Part shown: positions 7,344 to 14,260 of the stretch, piece by piece | Layout: each line of letters starts with the position of its first letter | How positions within the stretch are numbered: position 1 is the stretch's first letter | Origin: Actinomycetes bacterium | GTDB lineage: Bacteria; Actinomycetota; Acidimicrobiia; Acidimicrobiales; RAAP-2 | Direction: 5' to 3' | DNA length: 14,660 nucleotides | Assembly (NCBI GenBank): GCA_021826655.1 | Contig: JAKAZC010000028.1 | Span: forward strand, 1-14,660 | Notes under the pieces: model-generated | The model's database searches: none | Told to the model about the DNA's origin: nothing | Seen by the model: the letters and a program-made list of their open reading frames with translations, nothing else | Program-made: the position numbers and the translations under genes

Positions 7344-8395
7344 GCCCGCCCGCCACCGGGTCGCTGGCCGTCGTGGTGGCCCGCGACGGCCGACTCCCCG
7401 TCGGTGCGGTCGAGGCGGTGCGCGAGTGCGGTGGCCGGGCCGTCGTGGTCGGGTCCGGTGCCGAGGCCGCCGCCCGGTCCCTGTCCGGTGGGGTGCACGC
7501 CCGGTGGGCCGAGACCGGTCCCGGCCTCCGACCCGCCGCACTGGCCGAGGCGCTCGCTCCGGTGGTCGGCGGTGCGGCGTTGGTGGTCCTGCCCGCGTCC
7601 CCCGACGGACGTGACCTGGCACCCCGGCTGGCGGCCGCGACCGGGCGGCCGCTCGTGGCCCGGGTGCTCGAGGTGGCGACGGGGACCGCCGACGACGGAT
7701 CCCCGTGTGTCCGCGCCCAGGCGACCCGGATCGACGACCGGGTGCTCCTGCCGGTCGAGGTGCACGGCCCGGCCGTGGTGACCCTCGCCGTGGGCGGTCG
7801 ACTCGCCGGTCACGACGCGACCGCAGCGTCGGGGTCCGTCGTGGAGGAGCTGGTCCTCCACCTGCCCGTCGCCGGCGAACGGTGCGGCCCCGACCCCGAA
7901 CTCGTCGAGGTGCTGGCCCCGGACCTCCGCACCATGGACCTGTCCGACGCCACCCGGGTCCTGGCCGGCGGCGCCGGGCTGGTGGCCGGGCTGGACGACA
8001 CCCGGGCCACGGCGTCGTTCGCCCTCCTCACCCGGGTGGCGGCCGCGCTGGGCGGCTCGGCCGGTGCGACCCGGGTCGCCACCGACGCCGGCTGGACCGG
8101 TTACGAGCGGCAGATCGGCACGACCGGGGTGACGGTCGACCCCGACCTCTACCTTGCGTTGGGCGTGTCGGGCGCCGCGCAGCACACCGGCGGCATCGGT
8201 GCACCCCGCCACGTGGTCAGCGTCAACACCGACCCGTCGTGCCCGATGACGGCCATGGCCGACCTGGGCCTGGTGGCCGACGCCGGGTCGCTGCTGGTCG
8301 AGCTCGCCGGGCGCCTCGGCATCGTGGAAGAACCCGGACAGGTCCCGGCCGGTGAACGGACCGGGACCGCGGCGACCGGGGACGGGCATGCCTGA
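7340..8395 (+). CDS. etfA: Mycofactocin-associated electron transfer flavoprotein, alpha subunit
   Basis: A 351-residue ETF alpha/FixB-like protein. The N-terminal domain (residues ~1-215) is an adenine-nucleotide-hydrolase-like fold. The C-terminal domain carries the FAD-binding signature: DAGWTGYERQIGTTG (residues 249-263), LYLALGVSGAAQH (270-282), then HVVSVNTDPSCPM and ADLGLVADA near the end. ETF alpha binds FAD and, with ETF beta, shuttles electrons from flavin dehydrogenases to ETF:quinone oxidoreductase. Here ETF alpha and beta are not adjacent: fixC and fixX lie between them. The GTG start overlaps the previous stop; the last 8 bases overlap the next ATG. The FAD half is well conserved; the N-terminal half is diverged, suggesting a specialised partner. 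Confidence 0.92.
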   Translation: MSPPATGSLAVVVARDGRLPVGAVEAVRECGGRAVVVGSGAEAAARSLSGGVHARWAETGPGLRPAALAEALAPVVGGAALVVLPASPDGRDLAPRLAAATGRPLVARVLEVATGTADDGSPCVRAQATRIDDRVLLPVEVHGPAVVTLAVGGRLAGHDATAASGSVVEELVLHLPVAGERCGPDPELVEVLAPDLRTMDLSDATRVLAGGAGLVAGLDDTRATASFALLTRVAAALGGSAGATRVATDAGWTGYERQIGTTGVTVDPDLYLALGVSGAAQHTGGIGAPRHVVSVNTDPSCPMTAMADLGLVADAGSLLVELAGRLGIVEEPGQVPAGERTGTAATGDGHA

Positions 8396-9767
8396 GTCGG
8401 CGAGCGCTCCGGGGACGGGCACCGGGGGGACCGGAGGTCCGGGAGGTCCGGGGGTCGCGCCCGAGGGTGCGTCGTTCGACGCCGTCGTTGTCGGCGCGGG
8501 TCCCGCCGGCGCCTCGGCCGCGCTCGCCCTGGCCCGGGCGGGGCGCCGTGTGGTCCTGGTCGAGCGCGGCACGTTCCCCGGGGCCAAGAACGTCTACGGC
8601 GGCGTCGTCTACGGCCGCGTGCTCGACGACATCGTCCCCGGATGGTGGGAGGAGGTCCCGGTCGAGCGCTGGATCGTGCGGCGGTCCACGATGATGATGA
8701 CGGGCACCCAGTCGCTGTCGGTCGACTTCCGCACCGACGCGTGGGGCAGCGCCCCCTACAACGGCATGACGACGCTCCGCTGCCACTTCGACGCCTGGCT
8801 GGCCGGCAAGGCCACCGACGCCGGGGCCCGCCTCCTCACCTCGACCGTGGCCACCGGACTGGTGCGCGACGACGGCGGGCGGGTGATCGGCGTCCGGACC
8901 GACCGCGACGGTGCCGAGCTCCGCGCCCCGGTGGTGATCGCCTGCGACGGGGTCAACTCGTTCCTGGCCAAGGAGGCCGGGCTCCTGCCCCGGGCCGAGG
9001 CGTCGCACCACACGCTCGGGGTGAAAGAGGTGCTCGACCTGCCGCCCGGGGCCGTCAACGAGCGGTTCGCCGTCCAGGACCACGAAGGGGTGGACGTGGA
9101 GATCCTCGGCTGCACCCGGGAGATCCCGGGTGGGGGCTTCCTCTACACCAACGCGGACTCGGTGAGCATCGGCGTCGTGCTGTCGCTGCCGGAGCTGGCC
9201 GCCTCGGGTCGTCGGCCCGAATCGCTCATCGCCGACCTGAAGGCCCATCCGGCGATCGCGCCGCTCCTGCGGGGGGCGACCCTGCGCGAGTACTCCGCCC
9301 ACCTCATTCCCGAGGGCGGCTACGACACCATGCCCGCCCTGGCCACCGACGGACTGCTGATCGCCGGCGACGCCGGCGCCATGACGCTGGCCGCCGGGCT
9401 GTGGCTCGAGGGCGTGAACTTCGCCATCGGATCGGGCTTCGCCGCGGGTCGGGCCGCCGACCGGGCACTGGCCCGCGGCGACTGCTCGACCGCCGGGCTC
9501 GCCTCCTACCGGGCGGACCTCGAGGACCAATTCGTGTTGGCCGACCACAAGCGGCTGCGCAAGGCGCCGTCGCTGGTGCTCTCGGAACGCGTCCAGCAGC
9601 GGTACCCGGGACTGCTGTGCGACCTGGCCGAAGGGATGTTCACCGTGACCAATCCGATCCCGAAGGCCGGCGGACTGGCCCTCACCCGGTCGGTGGCGGC
9701 CCGGCACGGCGTGACGCTCCGTCAACTCGCCGGTGACACCCTCCGCGGCCTGAGGATCTTCGGATGA
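8388..9767 (+). CDS. fixC: FixC-like ETF:quinone oxidoreductase, mycofactocin-associated
   Basis: A 459-residue FAD-dependent oxidoreductase of the FixC/ETF-QO family. After a Gly/Thr/Pro-rich N-terminal stretch of about 28 residues come the FAD motif DAVVVGAGPAGASAAL (GAGPAG at 36-41) and the FixC signature FPGAKNVYGGVVYGR. GLLIAGDAGAMTLAAG is the second FAD motif, and GVNFAIGSGFAAGRAAD follows it. FixC lacks the iron-sulfur domain of full ETF-QO and relies on FixX, encoded next. Together they pass ETF electrons to membrane quinone. ATG 8388 overlaps the ETF alpha stop by 8 bases; an in-frame GTG at 8352 would add 12 residues and is less likely. The fixX start overlaps the stop (ATGA). Confidence 0.92.
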   Translation: MPESASAPGTGTGGTGGPGGPGVAPEGASFDAVVVGAGPAGASAALALARAGRRVVLVERGTFPGAKNVYGGVVYGRVLDDIVPGWWEEVPVERWIVRRSTMMMTGTQSLSVDFRTDAWGSAPYNGMTTLRCHFDAWLAGKATDAGARLLTSTVATGLVRDDGGRVIGVRTDRDGAELRAPVVIACDGVNSFLAKEAGLLPRAEASHHTLGVKEVLDLPPGAVNERFAVQDHEGVDVEILGCTREIPGGGFLYTNADSVSIGVVLSLPELAASGRRPESLIADLKAHPAIAPLLRGATLREYSAHLIPEGGYDTMPALATDGLLIAGDAGAMTLAAGLWLEGVNFAIGSGFAAGRAADRALARGDCSTAGLASYRADLEDQFVLADHKRLRKAPSLVLSERVQQRYPGLLCDLAEGMFTVTNPIPKAGGLALTRSVAARHGVTLRQLAGDTLRGLRIFG

Positions 9768-10078
9768 GCGCGGGACCGACCGGAGCCCGCCGGTGGGACG
9801 GGATCTCGTTCGACGAGCGGATGGCCACCGTCGACTTCCGGGTCGGGGCGCGGGCCCACATCACCGTCGATGCCGACGTGTGCCGGTCGTGCACCACCAA
9901 GGCCTGCGTGCACGCGTGCCCCGCCGATCTCTTCGCTCCGACGTCCGACGGGGGCATCCTGTTCAACTACGAGGAGTGCTTCGAGTGCGGGACCTGCTAC
10001 ATGGTCTGCAATTCGGCGGGGGCGCTCACCTGGACCTATCCCGACGGCGGCCACGGCGTCGTCTTCCACCACGGATGA
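9764..10078 (+). CDS. fixX: FixX-like ferredoxin
   Basis: A 104-residue ferredoxin matching FixX over its length, including the C-terminal YPDGGHGVVFHHG, which corresponds to the G-x-x-GV-x-F-x-x-G end of FixX proteins. It has eight cysteines in two motifs: C40-X2-C43-X4-C48-X3-C52-P and C72-X2-C75-X2-C78-X3-C82, so two [4Fe-4S] clusters are possible. Some FixX proteins, such as that of E. coli, have a degenerate first motif; here it is complete. FixX supplies the iron-sulfur domain for FixC in the ETF-to-quinone pathway. ATG 9764 overlaps the fixC stop, and the stop overlaps the ETF beta ATG, keeping the four redox genes tightly coupled. Confidence 0.92.
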   Translation: MSAGPTGARRWDGISFDERMATVDFRVGARAHITVDADVCRSCTTKACVHACPADLFAPTSDGGILFNYEECFECGTCYMVCNSAGALTWTYPDGGHGVVFHHG

Positions 10079-11043
10079 CCACGACCCCGTCCCCGTCCCC
10101 GGTCCCGACCCCCGGCGGCCCCCTCGTCGTGGCCTGCCTGCGCATCGGTGACCTGCGACCGGCGGTCGACCCCCTCGAGGGCACCGTCACCCGGGACCGG
10201 CTCGGCGTGGGGCTCGCACCGGCCGACGCCGCCGCGCTCGAACACGCGCTGCGCCTCGCCGACGCCTGGTCCGGCCGGATGGTGGCCGTGTGCGCCGGAC
10301 CCGCGTCGGTCGAGCCCGTCCTGGCCGACGTGGCCGCTCTGGGCGTCGCCGTCGTGCGGGTCCCGCTGGGCGACGAGGACGACGCGCACCGGTACCTCGG
10401 CGAGCTGGGCCGGGACGAGCGCGACCTGGCCCGGACCCTGGTGGCCGCCCTCGCCCCCTTCGGCCGGCCCGACCTGGTGGTGTGCGGCGACCGGTCGGTC
10501 GACCGCGGCACCGGGGCCCTCCCCGCCTTTCTGGCCCACGAACTCGGGGCGGCCCAGGCCCTCGGCCTGGTGGTCCTGGCCCCCGCCGACCCCGTCGGCG
10601 ACCGACCGACGCTGCTCGTCGAACGTCGCCTCGACGGAGGCTGGCGGGAGCGGCTCCGGGTGGCGCTCCCGGCCGTGTGCTCGGTGGAGGGCGCGGGCGT
10701 ACGGTTGCGCCGGGCACCGCTGGCCGGGGTCCTGGCCGCCGCGGGTCGACCCGTCCCCGTCGACCGGTCGCCGGCCGGGGCCGCCGCACCCGGCTCCGGT
10801 CCGTGCCACGTGGGCGCCCCCCGTCCGTACCGGCCACGGACCAGGGTCCTGCCCGGCCCCCACGACGCCGACCCACGCCTGCGCCTGCTGGCGCTGACCG
10901 GGGCACTGGTGGCCCACGACCCGCCGGCGTTGGTCCATCCGGCCGACGCCGCCGAGGCCGCGGACGTGCTGGTGGCGTTCCTGGTCCGGCACGGCTACCT
11001 CGACGGGGCGGGGACAGGCGCACCGGAGGACGCCGGCACATGA
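10075..11043 (+). CDS. etfB: Mycofactocin-associated electron transfer flavoprotein, beta subunit
   Basis: A 322-residue ETF beta/FixA-like protein, longer than the usual ~250-260 residues. After a Thr/Ser/Pro-rich N-terminus of ~15 residues, LVVACLRIGD opens the alpha/beta nucleotide-binding fold. LAPADAAALEHALRLAD followed by MVAVCAGP is the typical ETF beta pattern of helix plus strand. PDLVVCGDRSVDRGTGALPAFLAHELG (residues ~135-161) corresponds to the nucleotide-binding loop. The C-terminal third is diverged and ends in an acidic tail. It should dimerise with the ETF alpha encoded at 7340-8395. I cannot tell from sequence alone whether it binds structural AMP, as in ordinary ETF, or a second FAD, as in bifurcating FixAB. 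ATGA overlaps occur at both ends. Confidence 0.87.
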   Translation: MTTTPSPSPVPTPGGPLVVACLRIGDLRPAVDPLEGTVTRDRLGVGLAPADAAALEHALRLADAWSGRMVAVCAGPASVEPVLADVAALGVAVVRVPLGDEDDAHRYLGELGRDERDLARTLVAALAPFGRPDLVVCGDRSVDRGTGALPAFLAHELGAAQALGLVVLAPADPVGDRPTLLVERRLDGGWRERLRVALPAVCSVEGAGVRLRRAPLAGVLAAAGRPVPVDRSPAGAAAPGSGPCHVGAPRPYRPRTRVLPGPHDADPRLRLLALTGALVAHDPPALVHPADAAEAADVLVAFLVRHGYLDGAGTGAPEDAGT

Positions 11044-11786
11044 CCCGACTGGCCGACACCGCATGGCCCGAGGCCTCCCGGCTGGCCCACGGGGGCGCCG
11101 TCCTGGTGGTGCCGGTGGGCGCCTGCGAGCAGCACGGACCCCACCTCCCGGTGACGACGGACGCCGACCTCGCCGTGGCCGTGGCCGAGGGGGCCGCCGA
11201 GCACGATCCCCTCCTGGTGGTCGCCCCGGTCGTGGCCTACGGGTCCTCGGGCGAGCACGACGGGTTCGCCGGCACGCTGTCCCTCGGCCGCGAGGCGACC
11301 GAGCGGCTGCTGGTGGAGCTGGGTCGGTCGGCCACCGGCGACTTCGCCCACGTCGTCTTCGCCTGCGCCCACGGGGGGAACGCCGTCCCGCTGCGGCGGG
11401 CACTCGACCGCCTGTGCGCCGAGGGCCGTTCCGTCACCGGGTGGTGGCCCCGTTGGGGCGGCGACCTGCACGCCGGCCGGATCGAGACCTCACTCATGCT
11501 GGCCGTCGCCCCCGACCGGGTGCGGGTGGGCGCGGCCGTGCCGGGCGACACCCGCCCGCTCCACGAACTCCTCCCCCTGCTGGAGGCGGGTGGTGTCCGC
11601 TCGGTGAGCCCGAACGGCGTCCTCGGGGACCCCACCGGCGCCGGGGCCGAGGAGGGGCGCCGGCTGCTCCGCGAGGCGGCCGCCGACCTGGCCCGGACCG
11701 CCGCCCGGCTCCGCTCCGGGACCCCGGGCGCCGGGAGGCGCGCGCACGTTGCACACGATGACGAGACGAGCGGGGTGCGGACATGA
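11040..11786 (+). CDS. mftE: MftE, mycofactocin peptidase (creatininase family)
   Basis: A 248-residue creatininase-fold metallohydrolase. MftE cuts the MftC-modified MftA just before the crosslinked Val-Tyr and so releases the mycofactocin core. The metal-binding motif CEQHGPHLPVTTD gives E30, H32 and D41. Also present are YGSSGEHDGFAGTLSLG, the AHGGN motif (H111-N114), and HAGRIETSLML with H144 and E149, which match metal ligands of the family. The C-terminal ~25 residues, after the last predicted helix, are an unconserved charged tail. It follows the ETF/Fix block rather than mftD, which is the neighbour in mycobacteria. ATG 11040 overlaps the ETF beta stop, and its own stop overlaps the SDR 2 ATG (11783-11786). 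Confidence 0.95.
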   Translation: MTRLADTAWPEASRLAHGGAVLVVPVGACEQHGPHLPVTTDADLAVAVAEGAAEHDPLLVVAPVVAYGSSGEHDGFAGTLSLGREATERLLVELGRSATGDFAHVVFACAHGGNAVPLRRALDRLCAEGRSVTGWWPRWGGDLHAGRIETSLMLAVAPDRVRVGAAVPGDTRPLHELLPLLEAGGVRSVSPNGVLGDPTGAGAEEGRRLLREAAADLARTAARLRSGTPGAGRRAHVAHDDETSGVRT

Positions 11787-12583
11787 GCAGAGTCGCCGTG
11801 GTCACCGGGGCCGCCCGGGGCATCGGGGCCGCCACCACCTGGGGACTGGCCGCGGCCGGCTGGTCGGTGGTCGCCGTCGACCGCGCGGCGGACGACCCAC
11901 GGATCCCCTACCCGCTGGGCACGCGCGCCGAGCTCGATGACGTGGTGGCCCGTGCCGAGGCGCTGGGCGCCGGACCCGGAACCGTGCTCGCCCATGTGGC
12001 CGACACCACCGACCCCGAGGGGATCGGCGTGGCCGTGGCCATCGCCGAGGAACGCTTCGGCGGCCTGGACGCCATGGTCGCCGTGGCCGGTGTCATCGCC
12101 GGTGGCACCCCCCTGTGGGAGATGCCGGCGGCCCAGGTCGATGCCGTCCTCGCCGTCGACCTGGGTGGGCCGGTCACCGCCGCCCGGGTGGGCGTCCCCG
12201 CACTCCTGCGCCGCCCGGCCCCCCGTCAGGGCCGGTTCCTGGCCGTGGCATCGGCCGCCGCCACCCGGGGCCTGCCGATGCTCGCCGCCTACGGTGCGGC
12301 CAAGGCCGGGGTGGCGGGACTCGTGCGCGGCCTGGCCGCCGACCTGGCCGGGACCGGTGTGACCGCCAATGCCGTGTGCCCCGGGTCGACCGACACCGCC
12401 ATGCTGGCCGAGAGCGCCCGGCTGTACCACCTGGACGGGACGGCACCGTTCGCCGAGCAGCAGGCCGTGGGCCGGCTGCTCGAACCGGCCGAGGTGGCCG
12501 CCGCCCTGGTCTGGCTGGCCGGCGAGTCCAGCAGCGCCCTGACCGGGGCCGTGATCCCGGTGGACGGCGGTCTCGGCCTGTGA
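11783..12583 (+). CDS. Mycofactocin-coupled SDR oxidoreductase 2
   Basis: A 266-residue short-chain dehydrogenase of the mycofactocin-coupled type usually found between mftE and mftF. The cofactor motif is TGAARGIG (8-15), and catalytic S157, Y170 and K174 (YGAAK) are present. After VVAVDRAADDP it has the short insertion RIPYPLGTRAELDDVV, which in this subfamily is thought to help retain NAD. Two departures from classical SDRs are visible: the NAG motif reads VAVAG, and the tetrad Asn position is Asp (D126 in AVDLGG). The VAG form may be normal for the subfamily. The substrate is unknown; a housekeeping role in MFT recycling is possible. ATG 11783 overlaps the mftE stop, and mftF follows after 7 bases. 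Confidence 0.92.
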   Translation: MSRVAVVTGAARGIGAATTWGLAAAGWSVVAVDRAADDPRIPYPLGTRAELDDVVARAEALGAGPGTVLAHVADTTDPEGIGVAVAIAEERFGGLDAMVAVAGVIAGGTPLWEMPAAQVDAVLAVDLGGPVTAARVGVPALLRRPAPRQGRFLAVASAAATRGLPMLAAYGAAKAGVAGLVRGLAADLAGTGVTANAVCPGSTDTAMLAESARLYHLDGTAPFAEQQAVGRLLEPAEVAAALVWLAGESSSALTGAVIPVDGGLGL

Positions 12584-12590
12584 ACCGCGG

Positions 12591-14039
12591 ATGACCGGAG
12601 CCCTGCCGCGTGGGTTCGGCCTCGTCCTCGACCGGTCACTGCGGCGCTTCGGCGAGGGCACCGTCCTGGCCGGCGGTCATCCGGGGAGGGTGGTGACCGT
12701 CACCCCCGCGGGGGCGGCGGCACTCGACGGCCTCCTCGCCGCCGGTCGGTCCGACGGGGACACGGCCACCCTGGCCGGACGGCTGGTGCGCTACGGGATG
12801 GCCCACCCGCTGCCGCTGGAGCCGCAGGACCCACCGGGCCCCGACGGACGCGAGGGCGCCACGCCCCGCGTCCACACCGTGACCGTGGTCGTCCCGGTCC
12901 TCGACCGGCCCGACGCCCTCGACCGCTGCCTGGCCTCCCTCGGCACCCACCACCCGGTGGTGGTCGTCGACGACGCCTCGCGCCACCCTGCACCGGTGGC
13001 CGCGGTGTGCGCCGCCCGGGGTGCCCGGCTGGTCCGACGGGACCGCAACGGTGGCCCGGGAGCGGCCCGGAACGACGCCCTCACGGTGGTCCACTCGGAC
13101 CTGGTGGCCTTCGTCGACAGCGACTGCACCGTGGGTGACGGGTGGCTCGACGGCCTGACCTGGCTGTTCGAGGACCCGGGGATCGGCGCGGTGGCGCCCC
13201 GGGTCGTCCCCGCCCCGTCGGATCCCGGCACGCGGCGCCGCGTCATCGACCGCTTCCACGCCGCGCACTCGCCGCTGGACCTCGGGCCGGACCGGGGCGA
13301 GGTGGGCCCCGACCGGGCCGTCCGCTACGTGCCCACGGCAGCACTCGTCGTCCGGCGGGAGGCCCTGGCCGAGGTGGACGGGTTCGACAGCGAGCTCCGT
13401 GTGGGCGAGGACGTCGACCTGGTGTGGCGTCTCGCCGACGCCGGGTGGCGCGTCCGCTACGAGCCCTCGGTCGCCGTCGGTCACGAGGAGCCCGCCCGGT
13501 GGAGCGGGCTCCTGGCCCGGCGCTTCCGGTACGGGACCTCCGCCGGGGTACTGGCCGCACGCCATCCGGGACGGCTGGCGCCCGTCGAACTGCGCCCGTG
13601 GCCGACACTCGCCGCCGTCGCCGCGGTCGCCGGTCGGCCCCGCACGTCGGCCGCCGCGGTCGCCGGGTCCGCCGTCCTCCTCGCCCGATCCGTCCGTTCC
13701 GCCGGGATCCCGTCCCGGCAGGCCGCGGTATGGAGCACCCTCGGCGCGGCGTGGACGGTGGTCGGCATCGGTCGATCAGCCACGATGCTGGCCGCCCCCG
13801 GCCTCGCCCTGCTGGCGACGAGGGGCCGCAGGGGTGCCCGTGCCGCCCTCGTCCTGGTGGTCGTCCCCCCGGTCGTGGAGTGGGTGCGCCGACGCCCGGA
13901 CCTCGGCCTGCCGCGGTGGGTGGCGGCCTCGGTCGCCGACGACGTGGCCTACGGCGCCGGGGTGTGGACAGGCTGTGTCCGGGCGCGGTCGTTCGGCCCA
14001 CTTCTGCCGGCCGTCGGCGGCCGGCACCGCGCATCCTGA
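12591..14039 (+). CDS. mftF: MftF, mycofactocin glycosyltransferase
   Basis: A 482-residue protein with a family-2 glycosyltransferase. An N-terminal region (residues ~1-90) beginning LPRGFGLVLDRSLRRF is typical of MftF. The GT-A domain follows, with VTVVVPVLDRPDALDRCL, VVVVDDAS, the metal/nucleotide-sugar motif D176-S-D178 in FVDSDC, and the catalytic-base region GED (E273, D274) within VGEDVDLVWRLADAGWRVRY. The last ~150 residues hold several hydrophobic segments (for example ALVLVVVPPVVEWV), suggesting membrane association. MftF adds beta-1,4-linked glucose units to the (pre)mycofactocin core. ATG 12591 is used because the GTG at 12580 hits a stop after three codons. It is the last gene of the operon. 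Confidence 0.94.
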   Translation: MTGALPRGFGLVLDRSLRRFGEGTVLAGGHPGRVVTVTPAGAAALDGLLAAGRSDGDTATLAGRLVRYGMAHPLPLEPQDPPGPDGREGATPRVHTVTVVVPVLDRPDALDRCLASLGTHHPVVVVDDASRHPAPVAAVCAARGARLVRRDRNGGPGAARNDALTVVHSDLVAFVDSDCTVGDGWLDGLTWLFEDPGIGAVAPRVVPAPSDPGTRRRVIDRFHAAHSPLDLGPDRGEVGPDRAVRYVPTAALVVRREALAEVDGFDSELRVGEDVDLVWRLADAGWRVRYEPSVAVGHEEPARWSGLLARRFRYGTSAGVLAARHPGRLAPVELRPWPTLAAVAAVAGRPRTSAAAVAGSAVLLARSVRSAGIPSRQAAVWSTLGAAWTVVGIGRSATMLAAPGLALLATRGRRGARAALVLVVVPPVVEWVRRRPDLGLPRWVAASVADDVAYGAGVWTGCVRARSFGPLLPAVGGRHRAS

Positions 14040-14041
14040 CG

Positions 14042-14090
14042 GTCCGGCTCCGCAAATCCGAGGGCCGGACACCGGTCCCCTTCTTCCCTT
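14042..14090 (+). terminator. Probable transcription terminator after mftF
   Basis: GTCCGGC (14042-14048) pairs perfectly with GCCGGAC (14064-14070), and the stem extends by a G-U and a G-C pair. The hairpin starts three bases after the mftF stop. It is followed by a pyrimidine-rich stretch, CCCCTTCTTCCCTT (14077-14090), rather than a clean run of T, so this is a moderate case for intrinsic termination, as is common in GC-rich bacteria. Confidence 0.55.
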
Positions 14091-14102
14091 GTCACCAGCG
14101 GG

Positions 14103-14119
14103 TATCAGTCGATCTGATA
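14103..14119. promoter_or_regulatory. Operator-like palindrome downstream of mftF
   Basis: TATCAG-TCGAT-CTGATA is a perfect 6+5+6 inverted repeat, and another TATCA occurs at 14125-14129. TTGTCA at 14089-14094 resembles a -35 element, but no convincing -10 lies at the normal spacing. A regulator site for a gene further downstream is possible; there is no direct support for which one. Confidence 0.35.
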
Positions 14120-14200
14120 GTGCGTATCACCCTAGAGATCCCTCGGAATTACCTTTCGCGTCTCGGACGCAACTGCGAGTATCGTCCGCCGTACATCACG

Positions 14201-14260
14201 GTGGAAGTCGGTGGAAATATTGTTGACAAATAGGCCGGGAAGGATCCACCGTCTTTCCAC
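14201..14260. repeat. Imperfect inverted repeat, ~15-bp arms
   Basis: GTGGAAGTCGGTGGA (14201-14215) and the complement of TCCACCGTCTTTCCAC (14245-14260) match except for one indel and one mismatch, with 29 bases between. The left arm also contains the direct repeat CGGTGGAA (14199-14206 and 14209-14216). The spacer holds TTGTTGACAA (14219-14228), itself a short palindrome and the most A/T-rich stretch of the window. It could be an RNA stem, a pair of protein sites or the trace of an old insertion. Confidence 0.45.

Noticed and set aside
5313..7622. Long minus-strand open frame (769 codons) opposite flavoenzyme 2
   Set aside because: Antisense shadow of a clearly recognisable gene; composition is biased and no domain is visible. 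The same holds for the long antisense frames at 1252-2454, 2259-4526, 7007-8587, 8223-9725 and 10036-11403.
11749..11754. TTGCAC near the end of mftE, resembling half of the MftR operator candidate
   Set aside because: There is no matching second half at the right spacing, and it lies inside coding sequence; six bases are expected by chance.
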